A stretch of 64,000 nucleotides of DNA from NCBI GenBank assembly GCA_035515795.1, contig DATJAY010000039.1, forward strand, positions 62,001-126,000, in the 5' to 3' direction. Both the position numbers and the translations under genes were made by a program. Positions within the stretch are counted from its first letter, which is position 1, and every line of letters starts with the position of its first letter. Below the pieces are notes generated by a model. That model was given only the letters and a program-made list of their open reading frames with translations. It had not been told where the DNA came from and made no database searches. Positions 9,843 through 18,650 of the stretch are shown here, one piece after another. This DNA comes from Candidatus Acidiferrales bacterium (GTDB lineage Bacteria; Bacteroidota; Ignavibacteria; Kryptoniales; JAKASW01).

Positions 9843-11524
9843 GTTTGAACGACACCGACGTTAAACTTTTCGAGTTCTGGGTTGTTGTTTGCCATTTCTA
9901 TACCAAGTGAAATTGCATCACGAGTTTCCAGAGGATCTATTATGTCGTCGACCCATAATCTTGCGGCAGCATAAGTCGGTTCCATCTCATTTTCGTAACG
10001 TTTCTTTACTTCGTCGAGAAGTCTTGCTTGTTCATCGTCGGAAACCGTTTTGCCGTATCGCTTCAATTGCTGAAGACGAATGCTCATCAGAGTCTGGCTG
10101 GACTGTTCGCCGCCCATGACGGCGATCTTCGCCGACGGCCAGCAAAAAATCAGGCGAGGTTCATAGGCTTTCCCGCACATCGCATAGTTTCCGGCGCCGA
10201 AGCTGTTTCCGATTATGAACGTAAATTTCGGTACGGTGGAATTTGAGACAGCGTTAACCATCTTGGCTCCGTCTTTTATGATTCCGCTTCTTTCGGCCCG
10301 TGTTCCGACCATGAAACCTGTGACATCCTGGAAAAATACGATAGGTATCCTCTTTTGGTTACAATTCATGATGAATCTCGCGGCTTTGTTCGCCGCGTCG
10401 GAATATATCACTCCTCCGATCTGCATCTCACTTGAATTGTCCGCCTTTCTTGATCTTACCGCCGTACGCTGGTTTGCAACAATTCCGACCGACCAGCCGT
10501 CTACTCGCGCATAGGCGCAAATAAGCGACTTGCCGTAAGTTGCCTTGTATTCGTCAATCTCGCTCTTGTCGACAATTCGAGAGATGATTTCATACATGTC
10601 GTACGGTTTCGATCTTTCGACAGGAATAATTCCGCTGATTTCTTTCGGGTCGAATTTCGGCGGGTGCGGTTCCGATCGTTCGAAGCCGGCTTTCTCTTGC
10701 AGACCACGATGGGAAATTAAGTCACGAATTAGTTTCAATGCCTCAAGATCTGATTTCACCTTGTAGTCCGTTATGCCCGAGATGGAGGAATGAGTTTCAG
10801 CTCCGCCTAATCTTTCAATGTCGGTCTCTTCGCCGATCGCAGCTTTGACGAGGTGAGGCCCTGCGAGGAACACGCTTCCCGTCCCTTCCACTATTATCGA
10901 CTCATCGCTCATGATAGGGAGATAAGCGCCGCCGGCGACACACGGTCCCATGATTGCTGCCAATTGCGGAATTCCCATCGAGCTCAAGATCGCGTTGTTG
11001 TAAAAAATTCTTCCAAAATCATCTTTGTCAGGAAAGATCTCCGACTGCATCGGCAGAAATACTCCAGCGGAGTCGACTAAGTAAATTATCGGGATTCTAT
11101 TTCGAATGGCTATTTCCTGTGCCCTGAGATTCTTTTTGATCGTGAGAGGAAAGTAGGCACCCGCTTTCACAGTTGAGTCATTTGCGACGACGACAGCGTA
11201 TCGTCCATGAATTTTCCCGATTCCGGTCACAATGCCGGCGGATGGGGCTCCACCATACTCATCATAGAGCCCGTGTGCAGCAAGTGTCCCAATTTCTCTG
11301 AAAGGTGTGCCATGATCTATCAGATGCGATATGCGCTCGCGTGAAAGCATCTTGCCGCGTTCCTTTTGTTTTCTTGCCGCTTCCTCACCGCCACCTTTTT
11401 TCGCCTGCTCGATTTGTTTTTGGATTTTCTTTGAAAGCTCCCTATTCGTATCTTCATTCTGTGCGAAGGCTGCGGTTCGATCCATCTTGCTTCCACAGAT
11501 TGTCATGACTGCTCCATAGCTCAT
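9839..11524 (-). CDS. Acyl-CoA carboxylase carboxyltransferase (beta) subunit, methylcrotonyl-CoA carboxylase type
   Basis: A 561-residue crotonase-fold carboxyltransferase. The order of motifs (RGKMLSRERISHLIDHGTPF, AAHGLYDEYGGAPSAGIVTG, IYLVDSAGVFLPMQSEIFPD, MGPCVAGGAYLPIMSDESI, DVTGFMVGTRAERSG and GNSFGAGNYAMCGKAYEPR) follows methylcrotonyl-CoA carboxylase beta more closely than propionyl-CoA carboxylase beta. It would carboxylate a branched or short acyl-CoA using biotin loaded by a separate biotin carboxylase subunit, which is not in this window. A role in leucine or terpenoid-acyl breakdown is possible but is inference. Confidence 0.87.
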   Translation of the reverse strand: MSYGAVMTICGSKMDRTAAFAQNEDTNRELSKKIQKQIEQAKKGGGEEAARKQKERGKMLSRERISHLIDHGTPFREIGTLAAHGLYDEYGGAPSAGIVTGIGKIHGRYAVVVANDSTVKAGAYFPLTIKKNLRAQEIAIRNRIPIIYLVDSAGVFLPMQSEIFPDKDDFGRIFYNNAILSSMGIPQLAAIMGPCVAGGAYLPIMSDESIIVEGTGSVFLAGPHLVKAAIGEETDIERLGGAETHSSISGITDYKVKSDLEALKLIRDLISHRGLQEKAGFERSEPHPPKFDPKEISGIIPVERSKPYDMYEIISRIVDKSEIDEYKATYGKSLICAYARVDGWSVGIVANQRTAVRSRKADNSSEMQIGGVIYSDAANKAARFIMNCNQKRIPIVFFQDVTGFMVGTRAERSGIIKDGAKMVNAVSNSTVPKFTFIIGNSFGAGNYAMCGKAYEPRLIFCWPSAKIAVMGGEQSSQTLMSIRLQQLKRYGKTVSDDEQARLLDEVKKRYENEMEPTYAAARLWVDDIIDPLETRDAISLGIEMANNNPELEKFNVGVVQT

Positions 11525-11589
11525 TTTATCAATTCAAGGCTCAAAAGTCAAAGGCGGAAAATCACTGCGCTTTTGTCAATTTACTTCCA

Positions 11590-11618
11590 TTGACATTCTT
11601 ACAGCCTGTTTCTATATT
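11590..11618 (+). promoter_or_regulatory. Sigma70-like promoter before the M23 peptidase gene
   Basis: A perfect TTGACA (11590-11595) and a TATATT (11613-11618) are separated by 17 bases. The expected transcript start is only about 7-8 bases before the ATG at 11632, so the mRNA would have a very short leader. The box lies in the divergent gap between the carboxyltransferase gene and the peptidase gene. Confidence 0.6.
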
Positions 11619-11631
11619 ATTCCCTGTTGAA

Positions 11632-12519
11632 ATGCAGCGTAAATCATCCCATGAAAAGACAGCGTCAGCTAAGCTGACGTTTGTTATATTATCGGATGCT
11701 GAGAAGCCATCGAAGACATTCAAGGCATCTCGACTTCAATTAGTGCTGCTGGTTCTTTTTGGATTTGTTATTATCGGTGCTTTGAGCGTTTTCATCATGA
11801 TTGAAACGCCTCTCGGCAAGCTGATACTCCCGGAATATTTCAGTACGCGAGCGGAGCAGCTCGAAAGAATACGTTCACTGGAAGGTAAGGTAGAAGGTGT
11901 TCAGCAGCAATTAGCTTACCTGGCGTCGTATAATTTTAAATTGCGAGGCGCGCTGGGCGATACCGGAATTTTTGCAGATACAATAAACACGCAGCTGTCT
12001 CCACGGCATGAGGCCGCAACATCGGAGAATCAGATCGAGGCGCGACCAGAGTCAGTTGAGACTAAAGGGATGAACAATGAGGGCGCCTCACTACAAAGTA
12101 TGCCGGTTTCCCCGGGTACTGCTCAATCAAATGAAGGAAGTTCACTGTTCCCGTTACTGATGCCGGCGCAAGGTTTCGTTACTCGAAGCGTGGATTATTC
12201 CATTCAACATTACGGTCTTGATATTTCTGCACCGGAAGGAGAATCAATAGTCGCGCCCGCCGCCGGGGAAGTTTTGTTTGCTGATTGGACTTTGAGCGGA
12301 GGAAATACTTTGATAATCGCGCATGCAAACGACTACATCACGGTTTACAAACATTGTGAACGAATACTGGTGAATGTCGGCACGAAAGTGACGAGAGGTG
12401 AAGCCATCGCGCTTATCGGTTCCACCGGAGTTACGAGCACCGGACCGCACCTTCACTTTGAACTCTGGCAGAATGGTAAAAACCTCAACCCAGAGAATTA
12501 TTTACTAACGAAGAACTGA
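11632..12519 (+). CDS. M23-family murein peptidase, membrane anchored
   Basis: A 295-residue protein with a short basic cytoplasmic N-terminus, one membrane helix (about residues 38-60, LVLLVLFGFVIIGALSVFIM), a coiled region (AEQLERIRSLEGKVEGVQQQLAYL) and a C-terminal LytM/M23 domain. Zinc ligands are visible in HYGLDIS and in GPHLHFELW. A TTG start at 11590 is excluded because it forms the -35 box; ATG 11632 is preferred. The domain order matches envelope endopeptidases that shape the cell wall, and the following bactofilin gene strengthens this. Confidence 0.88.
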   Translation: MQRKSSHEKTASAKLTFVILSDAEKPSKTFKASRLQLVLLVLFGFVIIGALSVFIMIETPLGKLILPEYFSTRAEQLERIRSLEGKVEGVQQQLAYLASYNFKLRGALGDTGIFADTINTQLSPRHEAATSENQIEARPESVETKGMNNEGASLQSMPVSPGTAQSNEGSSLFPLLMPAQGFVTRSVDYSIQHYGLDISAPEGESIVAPAAGEVLFADWTLSGGNTLIIAHANDYITVYKHCERILVNVGTKVTRGEAIALIGSTGVTSTGPHLHFELWQNGKNLNPENYLLTKN

Positions 12520-12520
12520 C

Positions 12521-12886
12521 ATGGCAAAAGAAGAAACCCAAATTAACATAGTGGCACAGGGAACTCGCTTTGAAGGAAAGATTACGAGTTCAGGAAGCCT
12601 TCGAATAGATGGACAGGTAACCGGCGATATTTCGTTGACAGGTGATTTGGTCATCGGCGCCAACGGTGAAATATCGGGCAACGTGGACGCACAAACCGTG
12701 ACAGTCGGCGGAAAAGTTACCGGCAATATTAATGCGAAGAATAAATTAGTGTTCGAAAGCAAAGCAAGGATAAAGGGCGATATAAGAGCTTCCAAGTTGG
12801 TCATCGATGAAGGTGCGATGTTTGATGGAAAATGCGAGATGAGTGGTGATCGAAGACCTGACCAGAAGAGCGAACTGTTCAGATGA
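12521..12886 (+). CDS. Bactofilin (polymer-forming cytoskeletal protein)
   Basis: A 121-residue right-handed beta-helix protein with the bactofilin repeat pattern GTRFEGKITSSGSLRIDGQV, GDISLTGDLVIGANGEISGN, VDAQTVTVGGKVTGNI. Bactofilins form filaments that scaffold cell-wall enzymes. The gene starts 2 bases after the stop of the M23 peptidase, a pairing that is common across bacteria and suggests the two work together on cell shape. Confidence 0.93.
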   Translation: MAKEETQINIVAQGTRFEGKITSSGSLRIDGQVTGDISLTGDLVIGANGEISGNVDAQTVTVGGKVTGNINAKNKLVFESKARIKGDIRASKLVIDEGAMFDGKCEMSGDRRPDQKSELFR

Positions 12887-12919
12887 TTTGTGAATGCGGT
12901 CCCGCAGACGGGATCTTGG

Positions 12920-13174
12920 ATGAAGAAAAAGCAAACGCTCGGAGAAAGTCTGGGTGAAGCTTACAGACAGCTTGCACCTTTCATGGGACTCGGCACGGAG
13001 CTGGCTGCGTCTGTTGCAGGTATGTTGCTTATCGGTTTTTTCCTTGACAAGCATTTTAATACGTATCCCTGGCTGCTCTTAACAGGTGCTGCAGCAGGAC
13101 TGATCGGCGGATTCTTCAATTTCATAAGAGAAGTTCAAAAACTAAGCAAGAGTGATACCAAACGGAAAGGTTGA
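12920..13174 (+). CDS. atpZ: AtpZ/AtpI-family F0F1 ATP synthase-associated membrane protein
   Basis: An 84-residue protein with two membrane helices (ELAASVAGMLLIGFFLDKHF and PWLLLTGAAAGLIGGFFNFI) joined by the short loop typical of the AtpZ family, found in front of ATP synthase genes. A GTG start at 12890 would add ten residues; the ATG at 12920 is preceded by a weak GGGA site. Proposed family roles are assembly of the c-ring or cation transport. It overlaps the next gene by 23 bases. Confidence 0.75.
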   Translation: MKKKQTLGESLGEAYRQLAPFMGLGTELAASVAGMLLIGFFLDKHFNTYPWLLLTGAAAGLIGGFFNFIREVQKLSKSDTKRKG

Positions 13175-13604
13175 ATCTTCCTTACCGAAGATCGACAAGC
13201 CACAGATTCAGTCGATGCGCAAGAGAATGCTCAGGATATTGTTCGCCTGCTTGATTGCGATGGGAGTCATTTCGTTTTTACTCACCTGGAAATTTGCGAG
13301 CGGAGCTTTCGAGCTTGCGTATTTTCTGGGCGCATCGATCGGGCTATTGAACGGCGTCTTCGGATTTTTGACTATAGAGAAATTCATTGACAAAAGCAGC
13401 CTTGCATTCTTAAAGGGAGTTTTCATCGGAATGGGAATACGACTGTTGGTTCTCCTTGGAATCTTCATAATGCTTATAAAGGTTTTCAAGATTCACATAG
13501 TCGGCTTAGTCACCGGCTTATTAATCTTTTACTTCGCCATGACGATATTCGAAGTAGTTTTTCTGAATAGGAGAGTTGAAATCAAAAATGGGACGCGAAC
13601 GTGA
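13152..13604 (+). CDS. atpI: ATP synthase subunit I-like membrane protein
   Basis: A 150-residue protein with four hydrophobic helices (LFACLIAMGVISFLLTW; LAYFLGASIGLLNGVFGFL; FIGMGIRLLVLLGIFIM; VGLVTGLLIFYFAMTIFEV). It begins with GTG inside the atpZ gene. Position between atpZ and atpB, together with size and topology, fits the weakly conserved AtpI family, thought to assist F0 assembly. The final bases overlap the GTG of atpB (GTGA). Confidence 0.7.
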   Translation: MIPNGKVESSLPKIDKPQIQSMRKRMLRILFACLIAMGVISFLLTWKFASGAFELAYFLGASIGLLNGVFGFLTIEKFIDKSSLAFLKGVFIGMGIRLLVLLGIFIMLIKVFKIHIVGLVTGLLIFYFAMTIFEVVFLNRRVEIKNGTRT

Positions 13605-14521
13605 TTTTTGACCCTGGATTTGTGGGTGCTTCAAATCTGATTGCAGCAAACGCAGGCAGTACTGCCCCCGATACAGTTATGTCGGCTGCGGCAAGTTCCT
13701 CCAGCGCTTCAAATGGAACCTGGATAATCGAGCACGTTGCAGATTCTCACATTCTGGAGTTCAAGCCGTTCGGCGAGATTCATCTTCCCCAGTTTCCGCC
13801 GGTGCACATCGGCGGCATGACGATAGATTTTTCTTTGACAAAGCATATTGTGATGATCTGGTTTGCAGTGCTCCTCCTGCTGATTTTTGTGCAAGCGGCG
13901 ATGAGAAGCTATCGAAAGGATCGTGCCGGCAAGAAGCCATTGGTACCTCATGGACTGGCGAACGCTCTTGAGGTGGTAGTAGTATTTGTGAGAGACGATA
14001 TCGTGCTGGGTGCGATCGGTGAAAAAGGCAAAAGACTCCTTCCATATTTTCTAACCTTATTCTTTTTCGTTCTCTTTTCGAATTTTGTAGGATTGATTCC
14101 GTACACCTCGACTCCGACAGGAAACATAAATGTGACTGCCGCTCTCGCAATAATAGCATTCTTCGTGATTCAAATTTCAGGGATTGTCGATCACGGGTTC
14201 GTCGGCTACTTTAGAGGATTGATGCCTCCTCATATTCCCCTGTTTGTCATCCCTGTTATGGTTATCGTAGAAATTCTGGGACTCTTCACGAAGCCGTTCG
14301 CTCTCTGCGTTCGTCTTTTTGCGAATATGTCCGCCGGCCACATTGTGATTTTCTCGTTGATAGGATTAATTTTTATCTTCCACTCGATATTTATCGCACC
14401 TATCTCGATCGCTTTTGCCGTCTTCATAAGTTTGCTGGAAATACTTGTCGGACTCATACAGGCTTATATTTTTACGATGCTGACCGCACTTTTCGTCGGG
14501 TTGGCGATTCATCAACATTAA
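13601..14521 (+). CDS. atpB: F0 ATP synthase subunit a
   Basis: A 306-residue subunit a of the proton channel. The essential arginine lies in FALCVRLFANMSAGHIV, and the last helices (ISIAFAVFISLLEILVGLIQAYIF, in two parts) match the family. It has a long non-conserved N-terminus of about 70 residues containing a Ser/Ala-rich stretch before the first helix. The start is GTG, overlapping the stop of the preceding gene. Confidence 0.95.
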   Translation: MIFDPGFVGASNLIAANAGSTAPDTVMSAAASSSSASNGTWIIEHVADSHILEFKPFGEIHLPQFPPVHIGGMTIDFSLTKHIVMIWFAVLLLLIFVQAAMRSYRKDRAGKKPLVPHGLANALEVVVVFVRDDIVLGAIGEKGKRLLPYFLTLFFFVLFSNFVGLIPYTSTPTGNINVTAALAIIAFFVIQISGIVDHGFVGYFRGLMPPHIPLFVIPVMVIVEILGLFTKPFALCVRLFANMSAGHIVIFSLIGLIFIFHSIFIAPISIAFAVFISLLEILVGLIQAYIFTMLTALFVGLAIHQH

Positions 14522-14579
14522 GAAGTCAACGTTAAAAATTAAAAATTCATCATCCAAAATTTAAAATTAGGAGAATAAA

Positions 14580-14807
14580 ATGCCGGATTTAGGATTAACA
14601 CATCTTGCGGCGGGAATTGGCGCCGGACTAGCCGTGATTGGCGGAGGACTTGGGATTGGAAAGCTTGCGTCTTCTGCGATGGAAGCGAGCGGACGTCAAC
14701 CCGACGCGCTCGGCGATATCAGAACTTCCATGATTATTGCAGCCGCCCTTATCGAGGGTGTCACCCTCTTCGCTGAGGTCATAACCATTATACTTGCTTT
14801 AAAGTGA
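14580..14807 (+). CDS. atpE: F0 ATP synthase subunit c
   Basis: A 75-residue two-helix proteolipid. Helix 1 has the packing motif GGGLGIGKLASSAMEA, the loop is GRQPDALGDI, and helix 2 carries the ion-binding glutamate in AALIEGVTLFAEV. The residues that bind sodium in Na+-type rings (Gln in helix 1, Ser after the Glu) are replaced by Ile and Gly, so proton coupling is expected. An AGGAG site lies before the ATG. Confidence 0.95.
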   Translation: MPDLGLTHLAAGIGAGLAVIGGGLGIGKLASSAMEASGRQPDALGDIRTSMIIAAALIEGVTLFAEVITIILALK

Positions 14808-14870
14808 ATAGCCGATCGCTAAACGGACTGCCGGGCGGCTACACGATAGCGAACAGCAAATAGGAGCGAC

Positions 14871-15356
14871 ATGCTTGAACTAAATACTGGATTGATAATC
14901 TGGACCGCGTTGACCTTCGGCGTACTTCTAGTAGTCTTGCGGTCGTATGCATGGAAACCCATTCTCAATAATCTTGAGACCCGCGAAGAATCGATCCGTC
15001 AATCTCTGGAAAGAGCCGAAGAAGCAAAGAGGGAAGCCGAGCGAATCCTGGAAGAGAATAAGAAGAACCTTGCAAAAGCCGAGGAGATGGCCCAGCAGGT
15101 GCTTCGGGAGGCTCGCGAACTTGGTGAAAAAATTAGATCTGAGTTGGCATCGAAGGCGAGAGCAGAGGGAGACAAACTCCTTGAAAGAGCACGCGATGAA
15201 ATCGAGCGCGACAAGCAGCTTGCGATGACTCAGCTTCACGGACTGGTTGCCGAACTTGCGGTCAAAGCCGCGGAAAAAATTCTTGATGAAACTATCGACG
15301 AGGTGAAGCAGAAAAAGTTGGTCGAGAATTTTATCAACTCCCTGGGCAAAAATTAA
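14871..15356 (+). CDS. atpF: F0 ATP synthase subunit b
   Basis: A 161-residue peripheral-stalk subunit: one N-terminal membrane helix (LIIWTALTFGVLLVVL) then the conserved WKPILNNLETREESI and a long, charged coiled coil. TAGGAG precedes the ATG. It binds the delta subunit and holds F1 against rotation. Confidence 0.94.
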   Translation: MLELNTGLIIWTALTFGVLLVVLRSYAWKPILNNLETREESIRQSLERAEEAKREAERILEENKKNLAKAEEMAQQVLREARELGEKIRSELASKARAEGDKLLERARDEIERDKQLAMTQLHGLVAELAVKAAEKILDETIDEVKQKKLVENFINSLGKN

Positions 15357-15362
15357 GAAGCA

Positions 15363-15902
15363 ATGAAGGAAACCAGAGCAGCAAAAAGATACGCCGGAGC
15401 TTTACTCGGACTTGCGTCGGAGATGAAGATAACTGAAAAGGTTGCCGCCGACATGCAATTGATCCGGGATTGGGTAGAGTCATCGAACGATCTCAGGCTT
15501 TTTTTTCAAAGTCCGATAATTGATCGGCAAAAGAAGCGGAAATCGGTAGAGGCGCTTTTTAAAGGACGAGTCGACGATCTGACTGCGCGGTTTCTTTTCC
15601 TCCTTATTGATAAAGGCCGGGAGGTCTTGACTTACTTTATTGCCGTCGAGTACGGCGTCCTGCACGACATCCTTGTTGGCATCGAAAATGCCGATCTGAA
15701 AGCTCCTTATGAATTTAATAGGGCCGAGGAAGCTAAAGTACAGTCCAAATTAGAGCAGATGACCGGCAAGAAGGTTCGTATTTCTTTTTCGATTGAGAAA
15801 GACCTGATCGGCGGGTTCATGGCACAGATCGGCGACACTGTGTACGACGGGAGTGTTCGTCGACAGCTGGAAATCTTAAGGCAGCAGCTTGCCGGCGGTT
15901 AG
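15363..15902 (+). CDS. atpH: F1 ATP synthase subunit delta
   Basis: A 179-residue OSCP/delta subunit with the N-terminal AAKRYAGALLGLASE, the central LFFQSPIIDRQKKR and the C-terminal KDLIGGFMAQIGDTVYDGSV typical of the family. It connects the stalk to the top of F1. It starts 6 bases after atpF. Confidence 0.94.
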   Translation: MKETRAAKRYAGALLGLASEMKITEKVAADMQLIRDWVESSNDLRLFFQSPIIDRQKKRKSVEALFKGRVDDLTARFLFLLIDKGREVLTYFIAVEYGVLHDILVGIENADLKAPYEFNRAEEAKVQSKLEQMTGKKVRISFSIEKDLIGGFMAQIGDTVYDGSVRRQLEILRQQLAGG

Positions 15903-15924
15903 TTTGAAGTGCAAAGTGAAAAGC

Positions 15925-15957
15925 AATCTATTGTCGATTATCAACAATAGATTTTTG
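15925..15957. terminator. Terminator-like hairpin between atpH and atpA
   Basis: A perfect 10-bp stem (AATCTATTGT and ACAATAGATT, 9-base loop) is followed by TTTG. It lies in the 93-base gap between atpH and atpA. It may partly stop transcription inside the ATP synthase operon or protect processed mRNA ends; the T run is short. Confidence 0.5.
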
Positions 15958-15995
15958 TCTTGAAAAGTAAAATTTGAAATTGAGAATCTAAGAAA

Positions 15996-17540
15996 ATGGC
16001 ACAAGTAAGACCTGATGAAATAACTGCGATATTGCGAAAGCAAATTTCCGGTTACGAGCGCGAAGTCGACATCTACGATGTCGGGACCGTTTTGCAGGTA
16101 GGCGATGGAATAGCGCGCGTCTACGGCTTGCAGAAAGTTATGGCAAGCGAGCTGATCGAATTTCCCAACGGCGTCTTCGGAATGGCACTAAATCTTGAAG
16201 AGGACAATGTCGGCTGCATGTTGTTCGGCAACGATACTCTGGTGAAAGAAGGAGATCAGGTTCGTCGAACAGGAAAAGTGATGTCGATGCCCGTCGGGGA
16301 AGCGATGTCGGGGCGCGTCATTAATCCGCTGGGCCAGCCGATTGACGGGAAAGGTGCGATCGAGACTAAAGAGTCTCTTCCTGTTGAAAGGAAAGCGCTC
16401 GGAGTCATCGCAAGGATGCCGGTGAAGCAGCCCCTGAATACAGGACTCAAGGCGATTGACTCGATGATCCCGATCGGACGGGGACAGCGCGAGCTCATTA
16501 TAGGCGACAGGCAGACGGGTAAAACGGCAATTGCCGTTGATACAATTATCAACCAAAAGTACACTCATACGGACACCGCCCAGAAAAGAGGCATCAAACC
16601 CGTTTATTGCATATACGTCGCCATAGGACAAAAAGCGTCTACCGTGGCACAGGTCGTAGCGCAGCTTGAAGAGCAAGGAGCCATGGAGTATACGACCGTC
16701 GTCTCTGCGGCCGCAAGCACGCCTTCGCCGATGCAGTTCATTGCACCTTATTCGGGATGTACACTCGGAGAATTTTTCCGGGACAGCGGTCGCGACTCGC
16801 TGGTTATTTACGACGATCTGTCAAAACATGCGTGGGCATATCGTCAAGTCTCTCTGCTTCTTCGCAGGCCGCCGGGACGCGAAGCCTATCCCGGAGATGT
16901 TTTTTATCTGCATAGCAGGCTTCTCGAGCGCGCGTCGAAACTCAGCGACGAGCTCGGCGGCGGAAGTCTGACGGCACTTCCCATCATCGAGACGCAGGCG
17001 AACGACGTATCCGCTTATATTCCGACAAACGTAATCTCGATCACCGACGGACAAATTTATCTCGAGCCGAGTCTTTTCAACTCCGGCGTACGTCCGGCGA
17101 TCAACGTCGGAATTTCTGTCTCGCGGGTCGGCGGAAACGCGCAGATCAAAGCGATGCGTAAGGTCGCAGGAAGACTGAGATTGGATCTCGCGCAATTTCG
17201 CGCGCTGGAAGCATTCATAAAATTCGGATCCGACCTTGACAAGGTAACACAGGCGCAGATTCGGAGAGGCCAGCGTTTGGTTGAGTTGCTCAAACAGAAG
17301 CAGTATGTGCCGATGCCGGTTGAGAAACAGGTGGTGCTCATCTTCACCGGAACCAACGGCTATCTGGATGAACTCCCGGTCGAAAGCATTGATAGATTTG
17401 AGAAGGAGTTTCTTGAGATGATGGAGTTGAAGCATCGGAACATTCTTGACAGGATCGCAGATACGAAGGACATAGATCTTGAAACCGATAAAAGGCTTCA
17501 TGAAATAACGAGAGACTTTGTTGTGCTATTCAAGAAATAG
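15996..17540 (+). CDS. atpA: F1 ATP synthase subunit alpha
   Basis: A 514-residue subunit alpha of full length. The P-loop is GDRQTGKTA (about residue 170), followed by the alpha-specific [21 protein letters not shown], the signature [17 protein letters not shown] and the C-terminal helical domain. It forms the F1 hexamer with beta, whose gene (atpD) is not in this cluster. Confidence 0.97.
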   Translation: MAQVRPDEITAILRKQISGYEREVDIYDVGTVLQVGDGIARVYGLQKVMASELIEFPNGVFGMALNLEEDNVGCMLFGNDTLVKEGDQVRRTGKVMSMPVGEAMSGRVINPLGQPIDGKGAIETKESLPVERKALGVIARMPVKQPLNTGLKAIDSMIPIGRGQRELIIGDRQTGKTAIAVDTIINQKYTHTDTAQKRGIKPVYCIYVAIGQKASTVAQVVAQLEEQGAMEYTTVVSAAASTPSPMQFIAPYSGCTLGEFFRDSGRDSLVIYDDLSKHAWAYRQVSLLLRRPPGREAYPGDVFYLHSRLLERASKLSDELGGGSLTALPIIETQANDVSAYIPTNVISITDGQIYLEPSLFNSGVRPAINVGISVSRVGGNAQIKAMRKVAGRLRLDLAQFRALEAFIKFGSDLDKVTQAQIRRGQRLVELLKQKQYVPMPVEKQVVLIFTGTNGYLDELPVESIDRFEKEFLEMMELKHRNILDRIADTKDIDLETDKRLHEITRDFVVLFKK

Positions 17541-17594
17541 CTTTCATCTTGTTACTAAGGTCTGGAAGCGTAAGACTCACGAAAGGAACAGGAA

Positions 17595-18479
17595 TTGCCG
17601 ACGCTCCGCGAAATAAGACGGCGCATATCTGGCGTAACGAGCACTGAAAAAATCACAAAGGCGATGAAGATGGTCGCTGCGGCGAAGCTTCGCCGTGCAC
17701 AGGCTGCCGTCATTGCTGCACGCCCGTACTCACGGAAGATCAGCGAGCTCATGAAGCATCTTGCAGCCAACGCGGACCTTAGTGAACATCCGCTTGTGAA
17801 AGAGAGAGATCTGAAAAGGGCTGCCATCGTCGTCGTTACTGCCGATCGGGGATTCTGCGGGGCCTTCAACTCGAACATTATCAAATCAACGAACGACCTC
17901 ATAGCAACACGGTACCAGAATTTGTCCGGCGGAGTGAAGTTGTTTGCCGTAGGAAGAAAAGGGTATGATTTCTTTTCGAGGCGGAAATATGAAGTAATCG
18001 GGAATTACTCCGGTGTGTACCATGATCTCCAGTTCCATATCGCAAAGGACATTGCATCGGAAATCATCAAAGGATATTTAAGCCGCGACTATGACCGGGT
18101 CGAGATCGTGTATAACGAATTCAAGAACATAATCCAGCAGCGATTGTTAATAGAACAGTTCCTTCCGATTCCGAGAGAAACTTTGTCGGCCGAAGGATTG
18201 TCACATCACCTGCAAGAGTACATTTACGAACCCGACAGCTCGTCCATTCTCGAGTCTTTGATCCCTCGTCATCTTGAATATCAGATTTGGAGAGTGCTGC
18301 TGGAAAGTAACGCCGCGAGTGAAGGGGCGCGCATGGCAGCGATGGACAACGCGAGCGAAAACGCCGGTGAATTGATCGCAACGCTGACGCTCCAATATAA
18401 TAAAGCACGGCAGGCGTCCATCACCAAAGAATTGCTCGAGGTCGTTTCCGGCGCCGAAGCGCTGACGGCAGCGGGCTGA
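17595..18479 (+). CDS. atpG: F1 ATP synthase subunit gamma
   Basis: A 294-residue rotor subunit with the N-terminal LREIRRRISGVTSTEKITKA (coiled coil), the central VVTADRGFCGAFNSNI and the C-terminal MAAMDNASENAGELI. The start codon is TTG with an AGGAACAGGA site before it. The family normally would be followed by atpD and atpC; here the next gene is an unrelated methyltransferase. Confidence 0.95.
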   Translation: MPTLREIRRRISGVTSTEKITKAMKMVAAAKLRRAQAAVIAARPYSRKISELMKHLAANADLSEHPLVKERDLKRAAIVVVTADRGFCGAFNSNIIKSTNDLIATRYQNLSGGVKLFAVGRKGYDFFSRRKYEVIGNYSGVYHDLQFHIAKDIASEIIKGYLSRDYDRVEIVYNEFKNIIQQRLLIEQFLPIPRETLSAEGLSHHLQEYIYEPDSSSILESLIPRHLEYQIWRVLLESNAASEGARMAAMDNASENAGELIATLTLQYNKARQASITKELLEVVSGAEALTAAG

Positions 18480-18489
18480 GAAAAACGAA

Positions 18490-18516
18490 ATGCCGTAACC
18501 ATAAGGGGTACGGTAT
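18490..18516. terminator. Possible hairpin after atpG
   Basis: ATGCCGTA and TACGGTAT form an 8-bp stem with one G-U pair and an 11-base loop, 10 bases after atpG. There is no T run, so it is only a weak candidate for the end of the ATP synthase transcript. Confidence 0.3.
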
Positions 18517-18650
18517 CGGATCTCTGGATCGTCTCGATCTCGCAATCGGATAGCATGTTGATCCGCGGTTCAATAGTTTTTTCAGTTCTTCTTTCCTATA
18601 GAGGCATCGGAGTGAACGACCTTTAATAAGTATTCAACGGATATCAGAAG

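Noticed and set aside
14522-14579. AT-rich stretch with GTTAAAAATTAAAAATTC-like words as a regulatory element
   Set aside because: Similar simple AT-rich spacers also occur at 15903, 33586 and 59324; they look like degenerate filler sequence with no defined structure, apart from the hairpin at 15925.
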